From assembly GCA_018873245.2 (NCBI GenBank), contig JAEMBT020000009.1:62001-126000 (forward strand): a DNA stretch of 64,000 bases, in the 5' to 3' direction. Positions 9,185 through 23,000 of the stretch are shown in pieces. The notes beneath the pieces are model-generated. The model was not told the DNA's origin and ran no database searches. It saw nothing but the letters and a program-made list of their open reading frames with translations. This DNA is from Archegozetes longisetosus. Taxonomy: Eukaryota; Arthropoda; Arachnida; Sarcoptiformes; Trhypochthoniidae. The position numbers were made by a program, and so were the translations under genes. Numbering within the stretch: the stretch's first letter is position 1; every line of letters starts with the position of its first letter.

Positions 9185-12100
9185 ATGCCACATAAAATCA
9201 AATCTAAGCTGGTTTGCTTCGGATTAAGTGCGACAAAATATTTGATTTTATTAACATTGTTTGCTAATTTTGTTTGTTCTCGCGCCTGGCTTTGTCCTGT
9301 ATCGACAGTGTGTAATTGCGATCAAATGACTAATAACTCACTTGTAATTTCAAATTTGAGATGTGTTAATACCAAGGGTTTTGATTTTGGTAAATATTTT
9401 CAAAATTTAAAGCAAATACTAGGAAAAGAAGGCAACGAAACATTTTTACAAGTCGAAATAAGACACACTGACATTACGCAAATTCAAGAAAACATATTCT
9501 CAAACATTAAGTTCGAAACAGTTGTCATCAATGATAACGACTTTTTAACAACTATTAATCCCAGAGCATTCATCAACGATTCTGCTGACTCTATTAAGCA
9601 TTTTTTTGCGCAAATGAATAATATTTCTTCTGATCACATTTTCATTGCACTGAAGAAAATGCGTTTCGTTCAGACCATAGATCTCTACGGAAATTATATC
9701 GAAAATATACCGTCGGATGCCTTTGAAGGTTTGAATTTTGTTCCTCTGATCGATTATAAAATGATTTTATAAAATAAATATCAATTATCAGATATGAAGT
9801 ATAAAATTCGATTCCTAAACCTATTTCTGAATCTTCAGGATATAGTCAATAGAAAAAGAGAAGAGCAAACGTAAACCCCGAAAATAGTAAAATAGTCCAA
9901 AGGAATAGAGATTAAGATTTGCTATTTCCGATAATCTTTTCATATTTAATCGTTTGAAAGACTTGGCTTTTGCGATTGGTGCCAGTTTCTAAGTAGTCAG
10001 TGTAGCCGAAACAGGTTAAAATCAATTTTGCAACCGATCTTCTCATCCCTAAATCTTAGGATTTGTCCGTTCATTCATACTTATCAAAGTAAAATAAAAA
10101 ATTTCATAGTAATCAACAGATTTGGGCAAAAGCTTAAGTATTAATAGTCAATAGAAAACAAAACATTTGATTAAACAATAGATATTCTAGATTCGTCTCT
10201 ATTAATATTTGAGCTTAATTTTCAAATTTTAAAACATATAACTTAACTTATTAGTAGATCTATGAAAAATATTTAATCATACTTTTTGAGTAATTGAATG
10301 AGATTTTCGGTTTTTATATTTACTAGTTTGGCTTAACAACTCCTATTTACAGTATATCGTTCAAAAACTTTAAGAATTGATTACATCAGTAATGAAATAT
10401 TTTTTACTTCGAACACGAAATTTGTACTCGAAACTTATATTCTCAGAACTCGAGCTCTTTAAAAGCAACTTTGAAAAATAGAAGGCATTTCCTAAAATCT
10501 AAACTGAGAATAGGAAAACAGAGGAAATTAAACTTTTGTACTAAACTGACTGGTTAAATTCCATTTAGCGAAACTGACTCCTACGTGGTTTCTCAATCGT
10601 AACAAAGTTTGAGTTATAAGTTTGACTCTTTCTTATTAGCTGTAACTTATTAGCAATAACTGATAAACAGAGACTAGATTTCAGAACCAAAGTCAAAAGT
10701 TAATGCAACGAATCATATATAAGACCAACATAAATCATGCTTTAATTTCAACTTTAAGTACTTTTATCAATTTTCTTAACTATGAAAATTAATTTAGTTT
10801 GTCTTTTAATTAAAAAAATTCATTCATTCAGCTTTTAATTTTATTTTAATACCTCAAATATATGATCCGATATTGAACCAACCTAGAGTAACTGTTAATG
10901 TTTCTTAATTTAATCTTAGTTATTTTAGTCTGAATTTGCGAAGACCTGGTTTGATTTGATGAATACCACATTAAAAACTGATTGTCATTTAGTTGAAAGT
11001 TTTATATGATTTTCTATCTACGCTTGTTTATCTGATCGATATTCAATTACGTTTATATTATTCTTATTTTCCGGGTTTAATAGGCAGTTGAAGACTTAAG
11101 GTTCTGCTTTTATCAATCCCCGACCGATCAGTGCATAGCAGATGTGCACAGCAAATTTTTAAGGGTTCGTCAATCCATTAAATTACTTATGAAAAAGTAT
11201 TAGACCTAAGGTATGAATCACTACATTTTGATACAATTAATGCCCTAGTTGTCGATCGCAATCATTGATTCCATTGAAATTTTGAGTCAAAGTTAGTTCA
11301 AAGTTAATTGACGATGCGTGAGTCAATAAATATTTTCCTAATCACTGTTGAGTGAAGTGTTAATTCTATTGGTAAACTTTGAGTTGATAATTGAACAATA
11401 GTTGTCTCTGTGAGCTATCCATTTTTGATTCCTATTCTCACTCATTATGTTTGGGCGTGCAAGGGGTCAACGCAGATCTACAGCTGTTAACACTAATTCT
11501 TTATAATATACTAGCTAGAAATACGGGCAAAAGCCCGTTATTAAGTTCATAAAAAATAAAGATTTAAAACTTTATTCAACAAATAAATAGTTCTTTAAAT
11601 AGAGATTTTATAATTTCTTTCTCTCATTTAGTATTAGTCTAAAACCTTAGAATAACTCTAAAACCTTACTAAATCTTTTGCTTGTATCACAATCACTAAT
11701 ATTTGTAATAATATAGTTACATGCACAAACACAGATACAAAATGCACTTCAAATTTCACTTTAAAAAATCTTAAAACAATATAAAAAAATGTAACTTAAT
11801 TTTACTAATCATTGTTTACGTTTGGTATGTGTGTGAGTTACTTGCATGTAGTGCAATGTCTTTTCCTGTTCAGAACTTTGCTTATTTAAATCGTATTGTG
11901 TTTCAATTAAGTGGCGTATTCACGAAATTGAAAAATAGAATAGTAGTTAACTTTTAGTTTAAAAAACACTTTAATTAACTCTTTGTATCAGATGAAAAAC
12001 ATTGAAACCAGCCTGATTTCTCTGTGATGACCACGAAGAAAGTTTTTGACTGGTCGTACAGAAAGAGCATTTAAGCATTTTATTATATAGATTATGCTCA

Positions 12101-13499
12101 AAGTATGGATACATTTTCTGTGAAATCAAGTCTTATACTTTGGGTATTAATCATTAAAAACAAGGTTCAAATCACATTTAGTGGTACACAAGTCTTATTA
12201 AAATTAAATAATTTAGTCATATTAGAGTGGTATTGTGTCTATTTCAATAGTGCTCTCACAATATTGGCAAATTTTGATTCATTATTTCAATAACTAGTTG
12301 GCATTTTTGCAGGACCCCAAAAAATGGTCATCCCCTTCCACAGCTAAAACTGTTAGGAGATTATTTTTGAACTCCACGCGAAAAAATCCATTAAGTCAGT
12401 TGTTTTTAAATAAGAAGTGTAACTGTGTTATTGAATATTACTCCAAAAATAAACAAAACTTTTTGGGGCTGAGTTCATAACCCAAAAATGGGTTCGATGC
12501 AATTGGAATAAGGCTGAAACTCAATGTTTTCTTATTTTGAAAATCAGAAGACGCTGAAACCTAATTACTTTATGATTAGATGTTTACTCGAATTAATGTC
12601 AATATCATTAAGTTTTATTTTTGGGATAATGTTCAAAAACAGTTACGCTTTTATTTATTTTTTATAAAAACAATTGACTTAATGTATTTTTATATAGAAT
12701 TCAAATATGAATTCGAAACATCTATCTCTAACGGTTTTACTGTGTTGGGAAATGATCATTTTTTGGGACCGTGCATATGATATTCTAATCAATTTTCGCC
12801 AATTATTTCAAACAATTAATTGCCAAACGTGTACAAAATCTGCAGCTCACTTTTTCCAAATTTTCAGAAAAGATTATTTTTACCTTAATGTTTGAATTGT
12901 GTGATCAGAAATCGCTTAGATTTATTTATGACCTCGTAAGTTATTAGCCAAATAAATCACAAATCAAGGTCATTGTCGAAGATCATGCCTTTAATCATTT
13001 ACTAGCCTTCATTTTATCTAATTTTTTCTTCAAATTTTCTTTTTCTATATTCCATTTTTCTACCTATTTGATAGGTTTGAACAAACTGTCTAAACTTTGC
13101 ATAAATCGAAACAGAATTAAATCAATAGGCTTGAACGCATTTAAGGGTATGGAGTCATTGAATGAGTTGGCTTTCAATTCGAACCTATTGACAGAAATAT
13201 CGAAATCGACTCTAAATTTTAATAGATCAGTTAAAAGTTTGAGCCTATTCCTCAATAACAACAAACTGAATGATTCCAGTTTTAATGAGCAAACTTTCGA
13301 AAATTTGGATCAAAAAATTGACCTTCATTTGGAATCAAATCGAATCACAAAACTTGATGAAAAAATATTCAAATCACTGATTGAAAGAAATGATAAAATA
13401 AGTATTTTTATAGAAAATAATTGCATAGATTGCAAACAAGTTAAATGGATTAATGATAGTTCGCGCTATTCTAAAGCAGTTCGCGGGATCGAGTGCTAG
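9185..13499 (+). CDS. Secreted leucine-rich-repeat protein
   Basis: Exons 9185-9728 and 13075-13499 (donor GAAG/GT, acceptor ATAG, phase 1) encode 322 residues. A hydrophobic signal segment (YLILLTLFANFVC) is followed by a cysteine-rich N-cap (CPVSTVCNCD) and irregular LRRs: repeats such as FVQTIDLYGNYIENIPSDAF, LSKLCINRNRIKSIGLNAF and LHLESNRITKLDEKIF. The C-terminus has a small Cys pair (NNCIDCKQ) and ends in Cys. No transmembrane segment follows, so a secreted protein is likely. The architecture resembles the secreted LRR proteins annotated in arthropods after the non-catalytic Oplophorus luciferase subunit; a binding partner cannot be inferred. The exon sequence around the junction (GGTTTGAA) is the same at both sides, so the splice could be placed only by frame. 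AATAAA lies at 13601-13606. Confidence 0.85.
9955..10180. repeat. Right inner inverted arm (pairs with 7435-7660)
   Basis: Contains TTCATTCATACTTATCAAAG and continues into AAAATAAAAAATT, reverse-complementary to the copy left of the protease gene. Lies in the LRR intron. Confidence 0.7.
10325..10610. repeat. Right outer inverted arm (pairs with 5512-5780)
   Basis: Contains AAACTGAGAATAGGAAAACA and ATTGATTACATCAGTAATG, reverse-complementary (diverged) to the left outer arm. Confidence 0.65.
10611..11510. other. LRR-gene intron, non-coding part
   Basis: AT-rich intron sequence without a recognised gene or repeat. Confidence 0.4.
11511..12091 (-). mobile_element. Non-autonomous Helitron (581 bp)
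   Basis: Read on the minus strand it starts with TCTATATAATAAAA directly after an A (12092) and ends with a hairpin ACGGGC-TTTT-GCCCGT (11523-11538) followed by ATTTCTAG and CTAG immediately before a T. This is the full Helitron signature: 5' TC, subterminal GC hairpin, 3' CTAG, insertion between A and T, no inverted ends and no target duplication. No Rep/helicase frame is present. Confidence 0.85.
12092..13074. other. LRR-gene intron, 3' part
   Basis: AT-rich; several short open frames but none with recognisable protein character. Confidence 0.4.
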
Positions 13500-15172
13500 T
13501 TTCCAGTAATTATTGCATTAAGTCATAATAATTTACACAACAATTCTGTTAAATTAAATAATGACAATTGGTTTTAAAATTATTCAAAAAGTTTTCGTTT
13601 AATAAAAATTCAACGAAACAATAATTACAAGTTTTTCATTAATTAATCATTATATTAAAGCAATTAAACTTATCTAAAGTTTTATTGTTGTTATTATTTA
13701 ATTGAAATTAAGAATTATTAAATGATTTGTTCGCTTCAAAAGTGCTTTAATTAACGGTTATTTTTCAATCGACTAGAATTTTATAATCTTGTTTCAACTA
13801 ATGCTTTTCAAGTATGCAATGATAAACAAATTATAAAAACTTGACATAAACTGATCGTAAATCTGAATTGTCATAAAGTTTGAGCATTTTTGATCAAATA
13901 ATATTCGCAAATGTTATGGTATTTCAGTTAACTCCTAAAAGTTGAGAAATATTCTAATTTTATTATACAATAAGATGATCTCTAATAAAACCTTTAATAT
14001 AATAATATGAAAAAAGAAGCATTCAAAATTGAGCTCAACTCTCAATAGTTATGATTTTAACTAAGATGCTAATAAACCTAGAATCTTTCTCAACTTTTTC
14101 CACAAATACTTCAATATCAATGTAAATACAATGTTTTGTAAATGAAGTTAAGATAAACCAATAATTATTATAATTAATAAATAATAAATAAATATAAAAA
14201 GCTTCAAAAATTATAACTTGAGTAAACATATTTAAATGAAGACTTTACTTAAGTGTGAATACAACTCTTAAAAACAGTATCGTTTGTAAAAAAAAACAAT
14301 GTTCAAAAATCAAACTCAGGGTTCAGTATTTTCTCGTCAACTTTCAGAATAAGGTTCCTGTAATTGTTTCAAACGATTCGAAATAGGAGTGACTGCCCTG
14401 CAGTTCCTCTTTTGAACTTTATCAATTTATGGCTTGTTATAGTGTAATCGTCAGTCTATTGATAATTGGAAGCCTTCATTGAACTTGAAATTATTTTTGT
14501 GTCAAACAACAAAACTTTTTGTGAAAATGATTTTTGCCAATCAAACAGAAATGTGGACGTAAGTCTCAAATGAAAACTTTGATAAAAATTGGCGAAAAGT
14601 TGGAACATCATCAAAATTCTTAGTTAAGACCTTTCATATTGAATGGATAGCTTTGGGTTAATCTAAATCCTGAATAACTAGATTTTAATTATGGAACCAA
14701 AAGTTATAGTATTAAATTTGATCAAATGTTTAGTTAATAACTGCTTATTTCGGTAGGTGTAAGAAATGCACGAGTGAAGCAACAAAAATACGTGATTCAG
14801 CAATCATTTTAAGAGTAAGAATCACTGCTTTTGCGCGAACATACATTTCATACTTTGATTATAAGCTTTTGCATATAACTAGCCTTAAATTATCAACACC
14901 TGACATCCTTTAACACCGTTCTGACACCATAAATAGTGATTTACAGTAACCAAATTGAATTAATTGGCAAAATAATTAGTTAAGTATTAAGTGTAGCGCA
15001 ATATAAAGACTTTCAGTTATGGAGAGTGGACTGATAGAAAACGTTGACAACATTTAATACCAATTATCTAATAATTGGACGCATACTAGTAGTCAACCTC
15101 AACCTTCAATTATATTTTGATTAATTAAAATCTGATAACTATTAGTAACTAATGAATACGATCGCAACAATT
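13500..15172. other. Intergenic, no gene seen
   Basis: Separates the LRR gene from the convergent 3' end of the SRCIN1-like gene. AT-rich, holding only the LRR polyadenylation signal. Confidence 0.4.
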
Positions 15173-17044
15173 TTAGAGTATATCAGTTTCAAATATTTTT
15201 TGTTGACTGTCAATAACACCATTAGTTGTCTTGTTTGCCAAATCTCTTAACGACCCGTGAACTGCGTTCAAACCAAGCGAAGTTTTTGACACAATATTAC
15301 TTTCCGAACCCGTTTTCTTCAGATCATTCAGTAATCCACGAGGTATTTGTCCGCGACTTAATTGTTGAAGTCGTGTATATTGTTCTTGAAGCTGTTTTTG
15401 TTTTCTTAGCAACTCTTGATGCCTTTGTTCCAGTAATTCTTGACGCGATTGTGCGAATCGTTTTTCAACTACAGATCCCTGACTTCCGACAGATGATAAT
15501 GAAGAGGTTGAGGACGACGGAGGAACCATTGCTTCGTCGCCATCAGGAATAACACCTAAATTTTTGAGTTAATTCTTACTTAGAACAATTAATTATTAAA
15601 AATATAGTAAACAAAGATGACCTAATTTTATGCAATTAATAAGTAATAATACCTTCTGGTGGTGTAGATCTCGGTCTGTTTGTTGTTGATGGTGGAGGTT
15701 CTGAATTAGATCTGATGGCAGCGTAAGATGGAGGTCTGACTGCAAATGATGACAAAACGATAGGATTAATACGAGATGACGAACGCGGAGGCGGTGCCGG
15801 TATTGTCGACACTTGAGGACCTATTGGTGTGGCGGGAATTGCCGTTAAATTGGTATTTGTTCGGGAACTCTAAACCAGCTATTTCTGGGATTATCATCTA
15901 AACTACATATTTTTGATCAAGTTTTCACATTTTCAGTTAGTTTCGATATTAGAGCGTTTTTAAAAACAAAAATTGTTATAAAACCAATGGAAGCAACTAA
16001 AAATAAAGAAACTCAAATGTGTCTTCAAATTATAATAATTTATTTTATTTATCGATTAATATTAAACATAAATGCATTAACGATAGGGATCGAAAGTTAG
16101 TAAGGCTTTAACAGCAGTTAATAGTTAATTATGCAGTTCGATTAACAAATTTGCATTCAAATTAAAAAAATAAGCTATCAAAAAACCATATTATCAAAGT
16201 TGCCAACAAATTCAAGTTAATTAACAAAATAGTCAATTATATAGGTTATATGGTAAATGAACAAAAATATAAGGAATCAAATTTAAACGAAATATCAATT
16301 TTTCAAAACTAAATTATATTTTCAAACAAAAAGTTTGGCTCGATTTAGTCTCAATTTTAAAGCTAAAATCTGGAACTTGCAAAAAGGTCATCATTGAAAG
16401 CAATCATATAATCCAATCACCTTTTTTAGCCATCGCTGAGTCAACACTAGCCATGGCCTGAACTAATTTTCGTGCTGATTGTCCGCCAATTGTGGTTGTC
16501 GTTGAATGTTGTGATGATGGCTTTGAAAAAGTTTGCAGTTCGTCGAGGAGTGTATCTAAAACATTGGTTTTGCTGGAATCAGTAGCCAATGGAGTGGCAG
16601 GAGTCACATGAATGATGGTATGCGGTTCCATATCACTGTCATAGCTCTGTCAATATTATAATACATGAAAATGACTTAAATGCAAATGTTTAGACAACAC
16701 AACACTTTTCGAGACATTGCTCACAACATTTATTTACATTGGTCGTAATGACACAAAAATATCCTTTAATTTACTTAAAGCTTTTATCAACCAATTGTCA
16801 CGTTATCACGGATTCAAAACATATGAACCATATTTTATAAACTTAAATATTGTTTGCACTTAAATAAGTATAAATTGAACTGAGTTTTCAGCTAAACGGA
16901 CCTGATTTTGATAGTTCTGATTGCGCTCTGGCATTGCTGGCATCGACGCAAATCCCCGCCACAGACTGCATATTTAGGAATCATTTATTGCGATTTTTCG
17001 TTTTCAATAATTTTATGTAAATTATTGTTCATTCAAAATATGAC

Positions 17045-17079
<35 letters not shown>

Positions 17080-20000
17080 ATGTGATAAGTTGTGGTTCCA
17101 ACAGTTTTCAAATGAACTGGATTATGCTCAAAATAAGTTTATCAGACATTAATTGAATTGCAATTTTATTAATTCCGTCATGCGAGACATTATGCATCAT
17201 TTTTGGTATCAAGTTAGGCAACAATTTGGACAAGTTTTCAAAGTGTTTCAATTAAAAAGATAAAATCTCAAAATGAATACCAAATATTAATTTGACATGC
17301 AGTCTGTATTGGGACTATATTTTGGTGGAAACAGTATAATAATAATTGCTTTCAAATTGGAGCAAATGCCGAACAATCGCTTTTGAACAGTAGTGTAATG
17401 ACCGGTTATGAACCTATAAGCCGTTAGTTGCAGGCAGTTGTAAGGATTTATCGAGCATTGGATTAGTTTCGACGATATTTCAGGCACGAAAGTAATGCAA
17501 AATACAATAATATACAGTAGAATATCTGCATAAATGTGCCAGTGTGTCTTAATGATTAATATTAAATTAGTCTTATAGTTATTATAAGGTTGTGCCAAAT
17601 TAGACACTATTCAACTGTATATTATCTCACAATCTGGAACATTGTTTGTGATTAATTGGTAATAAATTCAAAATTTAAATTAATCGAAAAATTACTCGAT
17701 CTTGTGATTAACATTATCTCGAAAGTTAGAACTCCGACGCCACGATTGCATTCGTTTGGCCTGAATTGCAATTAGGATCACAATTAATTCGAAAGTTAAC
17801 TCTTTTCAAATTCAAAGTTAGACTATTTTATTCTTATCTCATAAGATGTTAGTAAAAGTATTAAGAAAATCATATTGTTTCACTTAAAGTATCTCATACT
17901 CGGTCTGTTGCGTCCGCAGATGTTGATTGAAGTAATTGCGACGACGGCGAACAACTGTTTGCATTAGTTGTTGATCTTTGTTCTTGAACTGATGCCAATC
18001 TATTGACATAAGATTTTTGTATTAGGGATATCTATTGAAAAAGCTTTCTTCTAACTACCTTACGATAAGATAAAACTCAATAAAATACTAAGTCATCAAA
18101 CCTTTTCAGCGTGACTAGAGTTCCAGTCAATTTTTTGCACCTCTTCAGAGCTGTCTCTAACTTATCGGGTTCTTCTTTCAAAAATCTGTTCAAATAATTT
18201 AATTACAATAAACATTTCAAACCGAATCATACATAGAGTTTGTTAGAAATTTGTATACTTTTCTTCTTTGACGCAACACTCCATTTCTTGACTCATAATA
18301 GACTTAAGCGTTTGAGATAATTGTGGAAATCTATTCTTAAGATCAGCCACAGTCTTTGAAGCGCGAGACAAGACCAAAGCCATAGATTCGACGTGAGACA
18401 TGTTGACCCGACACCTACGGTTTATCACATTAGACCTTAACTCTTCAACTTGGGATTCAAGTTCTTGTAGGTCTTTATCAAGTCTGTTAACGTCTTGGCC
18501 ATAAGAATCTCTTTCGTGTGATATTTTCATTCTCTCTAATCTGAACTGGCAGTCACTGGAAGCTGAAAGGAATCCTAAAGTAGTCTTGATCTTATTACAC
18601 GTATCTCTTAGTGTTTCCTTTGCAGTAGTCGTCTGTTGTAAAGCCATTCTCCTCAAAGCCCGAACTTCTCCACGAAGGTCTTTAGTTTTTTTACGTATTT
18701 GTTTCAATTGGGCGAACATATCATTTGTGATACCGATCGGCGCTTCTCCACGGTATCCAATCAAAGAGGCAGGTTTTGGCGGAGGAGCAGGTTTTCCAGA
18801 CTTGTCTAATTTTTAAACATTTCACATTACAATAGCTGTATCATGTTTTTCACTAACTTTAAAACTTTATTACAAAATAAACAAAAACGTGGAAAATCAA
18901 TAAAACAGAACGAATTGAAGAAAAGTGGTAAAATTGTAAAAATGTGAATAGTATGAATTGAGTTTGATTTTGCCTAAAGTAGAAAACTTAGGCGGCAAAC
19001 TTCAAATCAATACCAAAGTTTTTAAACAATAACAACCTGTCGATGTTATAGTTGAGCGTGACTTAATCGCTGGCTTTGCGGGTCTTTCAGCTATTAGTTC
19101 GGACATGAAAGCAAAAAGAAATGCACAAAAATATGAAATAAGCTTTGAATAGAGAAAACAGTTCGCAAAAGTTCATGCATTCTATTATTTAAGTGAAACA
19201 AAGAGTAATTGATTTTATCGAATCAATTTGGCCAATCAGCCTAACCTGCGCGCCAAGGACAATGCATCAATTGATCCCATTGTGATGTGGTCTCATCAGA
19301 AAATGATACAGATTTGTCTTCTAATAGTTATTTTCAATGAGGACCATTTGAAAGAAAAGCAGCAATTTGACAAAACACAAATTTAAAGCAAAAGCAGTGA
19401 TCAGTTTCATTTCTATAATATTTACAATGAATAAACTAGTGTCTACCTTTGAACTGTTGTCTTTTGGCTTGTGCGCTATTACTCAAAGTTGCATTAATAT
19501 CATTACTTTCTGCTACATCTGATTCTTCATCTGCAAAGCAATCAACATTTAAAAACCAATTTCTAATGCCGTGCAAAGCGATTAAACCAATATTTTTCAA
19601 TTACTTTTCAATTTAACATCAACTTTGCAAACGTTTATAATTTGCCAAATAAATATAAGATCAAATACAAGATATTGTGTGTCTCAATCAATTTTTTGCT
19701 GGATCGGCTGCAGAGCATTCTATTAGATTAAATTATAATTTGTGTCGTCGCATAACTTACAGTTAAGAATAAAACAATCAATAAATTTCGATTTAATTGA
19801 AATAATCGAAAATCTACGACTAATAAAGACTGAAATAACTGAAGTTGAAACACTTCAATTTAATAAGTTAGAAAAATAAATCAGTTCAAATATAGTTTAC
19901 CTGATTTTTGATTAATGGATTGTGCCGGTGTTAACGCTTTGGTGACAACATTGGTCAGACTGACTAATTGTCTTTCCATAGCTTGCATTCGAACTCTGGC

Positions 20001-23000
20001 CTCTTCATCGATCACTGGAGTCACAGATCCTGATCTCAATCCATATATACCATACGGATCTTCGAAAGGCATTGATGGATAACCTGAAAATGAGGACCTG
20101 ACTTGACTTTGACTCTCTTGAGGCAATCGTCGTTCCGGTGATGACAGATAACCAGAAAAGTCTTGTTGATATGCTCGACCTCTTTCTGGTGATGGATATT
20201 GACCGGCAACCGAATAAGGCCTATCGGGAAGTGGACGACTTTGATGGTATTGTGGAACAACTGTCGGAGATGTGATATTTCGGGCAGAAGTCGCTATTGA
20301 TGTACGAGATTGAGATGAAAATGATCGCTGAGGTTTTGGTGGCGGACCAGCCAATGATGTTCCTTTATTCAATTAATTTTATTAAGATAACTATTAATTA
20401 AAGCTCACACCAAATACAAGTTTTGGCATTAACTTACTCCACACCAAACATCTAATAAATATTTAACTCTATTTAATAGATGCATGAAAAAAGTTTATAA
20501 ATTTCAACTAATAAATTGACAATAACCTGACTAATACTCATAATCAAATTACTAATTAAGTTAATAGTTAGTTAGTTTACATTACCAATCGGTTCTTTAG
20601 GCCTCTTTTGAATCAAATCAGGCGAAACCGACCGCTGAGTCTGCGATGTGATTGTAGTTTGATTTTGGTTAGTATTGTTAGTATTGCTATCAACTAGATT
20701 GCCATAGAGTGACATCATATGTGTACCTCTTGGAAGAGTTTGTGAATAACCTTTTAATTACAATACCAAAGCAGATATATGAGAACGAGGTTCACATTTT
20801 AACTTTGATTCCAGATTCGAAAAGCAAAAATTAGTGCATTTCATATCAGAATCAACTCCAAACATTTTTTATCAAATATTCATAAGTGCTCAAAGTGTCA
20901 AGTTATTCAAACAAATGAAACAATAGAAACGGCACCAAACCTGGATATGGTTTACTCCTTTCTGGTGGTTGTGGCGGTTGTCCCGAACCTGTCCCCGAAT
21001 AATTTCTTGGGGACATAGTTTGCGAGCGATACTGTGCTGGTAATATAATAGTGCCGTAATATTGAGACTGTCCGCCAGAAGTGGGTAATTGTCCCGGAAC
21101 TCTCTTTGTTTTATGAATGTGTTGTGACTGATATTCAGATTCGAACTCAGGTTCAGAAAAGTATCCGAACTGTTCTGAATCAGACCATGATACCGGTAGG
21201 TTATCGGGTCCACCAACTGGTTGCGGACCGTTAACACCGTGTTCATAAATACGAATAACACATCGATCACGAATATCACGCAAGTCTTCTAATTCGTAAA
21301 ACATGTCTTTGGATGCATCGTGAATATAAATACGAACTGATGGACAGTCAAGATATTCCATCGATAATTGACGCGGGAAAGATCTTTTTATTGATTAAAA
21401 TCATTAGTTTTAAATTTAATCAACAAAAATTTCAAAATAAAACCTATTCTATTAAAAATCAAGTCATTTGTAACATCGATTAAATCTTCACAATCAGATT
21501 CAGTTTGTTTTTTGGACGAATGGCTCTCTTGTAAACATATTCTCGATATTAAAATAAGTGCCTGAAAGCTTAAACTACGCACGAACATTAGGAGATAATT
21601 ACAGGATATAACTCAATTCAATAAGCTATTAGTGACAAAACACCCAAAATGTCACCTTCTAAGGCTTCTTGTAAGCCGCTATCGATTTTAAGAAATACAT
21701 TATTATAGTAAACCATTTAAAAGAACGTATTCTAACATGTTAGATAACAAATCTTAATAAATCATTAACTGTAGTATCAGATCTATTAATAATAACATAC
21801 CTGACGAACAATGCTTTCACTGTATCCAAAGAAGTGATTTCGTTTGGCAGTAAAGCTCTTTGGTTTCAGTTCGAAATTGTAGGAAAACTAGACCTAAAGA
21901 TCGGTCTTGTGTTTTAGATGGTGTCCGAACTATGGGCAGAGAAGAGCGTACTTTATTGCCGCGTCTGAAGCCTGTAGCCGACGTCTCGATTTCAGACATG
22001 ATTCCAGGATCATCGTCGAAGAGACTGGAGGGCGGCTGATAGACAAACAGTCCTCTTTCAAGTGGTGTTGTACTCGCAGGTCGTTGTGGCTGAGCCATAG
22101 GTTGAGTCGTATTCAAATCAGGATTTGATGGTCTTTGAGGACCTGTTGTCGCACCTGATGACGAGCGATTAGATGAAGACATCAAACGACCCTAAACGTA
22201 ATTTGATTATTTGAGCTAACTTTAATTTTGCGAGTAAACAAGAGACTGCTGATTCATTTTAGAAAATAAAAGTACTCATAGATAGAGTAGTGGTGTAAAA
22301 GACTTGTGCTAACAAATTTTCATGACTGTAGCTTAGCTTAATTAGCATTAAACTTGACATTTAGCTTAAATTGTATGTAATCATAAATAGTAAATAGAAC
22401 ATAAAATCAAATAGAATAAAATAAAATCACCTCATCATAGCTCTTAATTATGTTATACTGTGGATATTTAGATTGTAAGTGTTGTAATACATGAGACATT
22501 CCATTAGTATAAGAAAACTGTGAAGATAACGATGGGTTGGGAGATGAGTGCAGGTAAAATTTCGTATTATGCATGTTCTCATTCGCATGAGTCTTGTTTA
22601 AAGGTTTACTTTGTATCATGCCATTAGTAGATCGCACTAAATGCAATGCATTCTATACAAACATTCAAATCAAATTTGAAATCAATTAATAAACATTTCA
22701 AAATAAACATAATAAAATGAAATCAGTAAAAGGTTAAAACTATTCAAATTGAGCCATTCTAAATGTAATTGATTTGTGAGTAGTTTTACAAATTTGAAAT
22801 TCTAGATTCAATGATTGGAACATCGCGTACAGACAATACAATATAATCACAACTCTTTTATGTCAAATATTTGAATACACTTAAAATAGAAAGTATTGAT
22901 AGGAAAATCAACTTAAATAACTTAAATGTTCAATTGTTAAATGACGGATCAATTAGAACACAATTATCATATACTTATTTCTAGAGCTGTAGCTTCAAAT

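Noticed and set aside
15226-15552. Plus-strand open frame over the last SRCIN1 exon
   Set aside because: Antisense shadow of the Gln/Leu-rich coiled-coil coding sequence.
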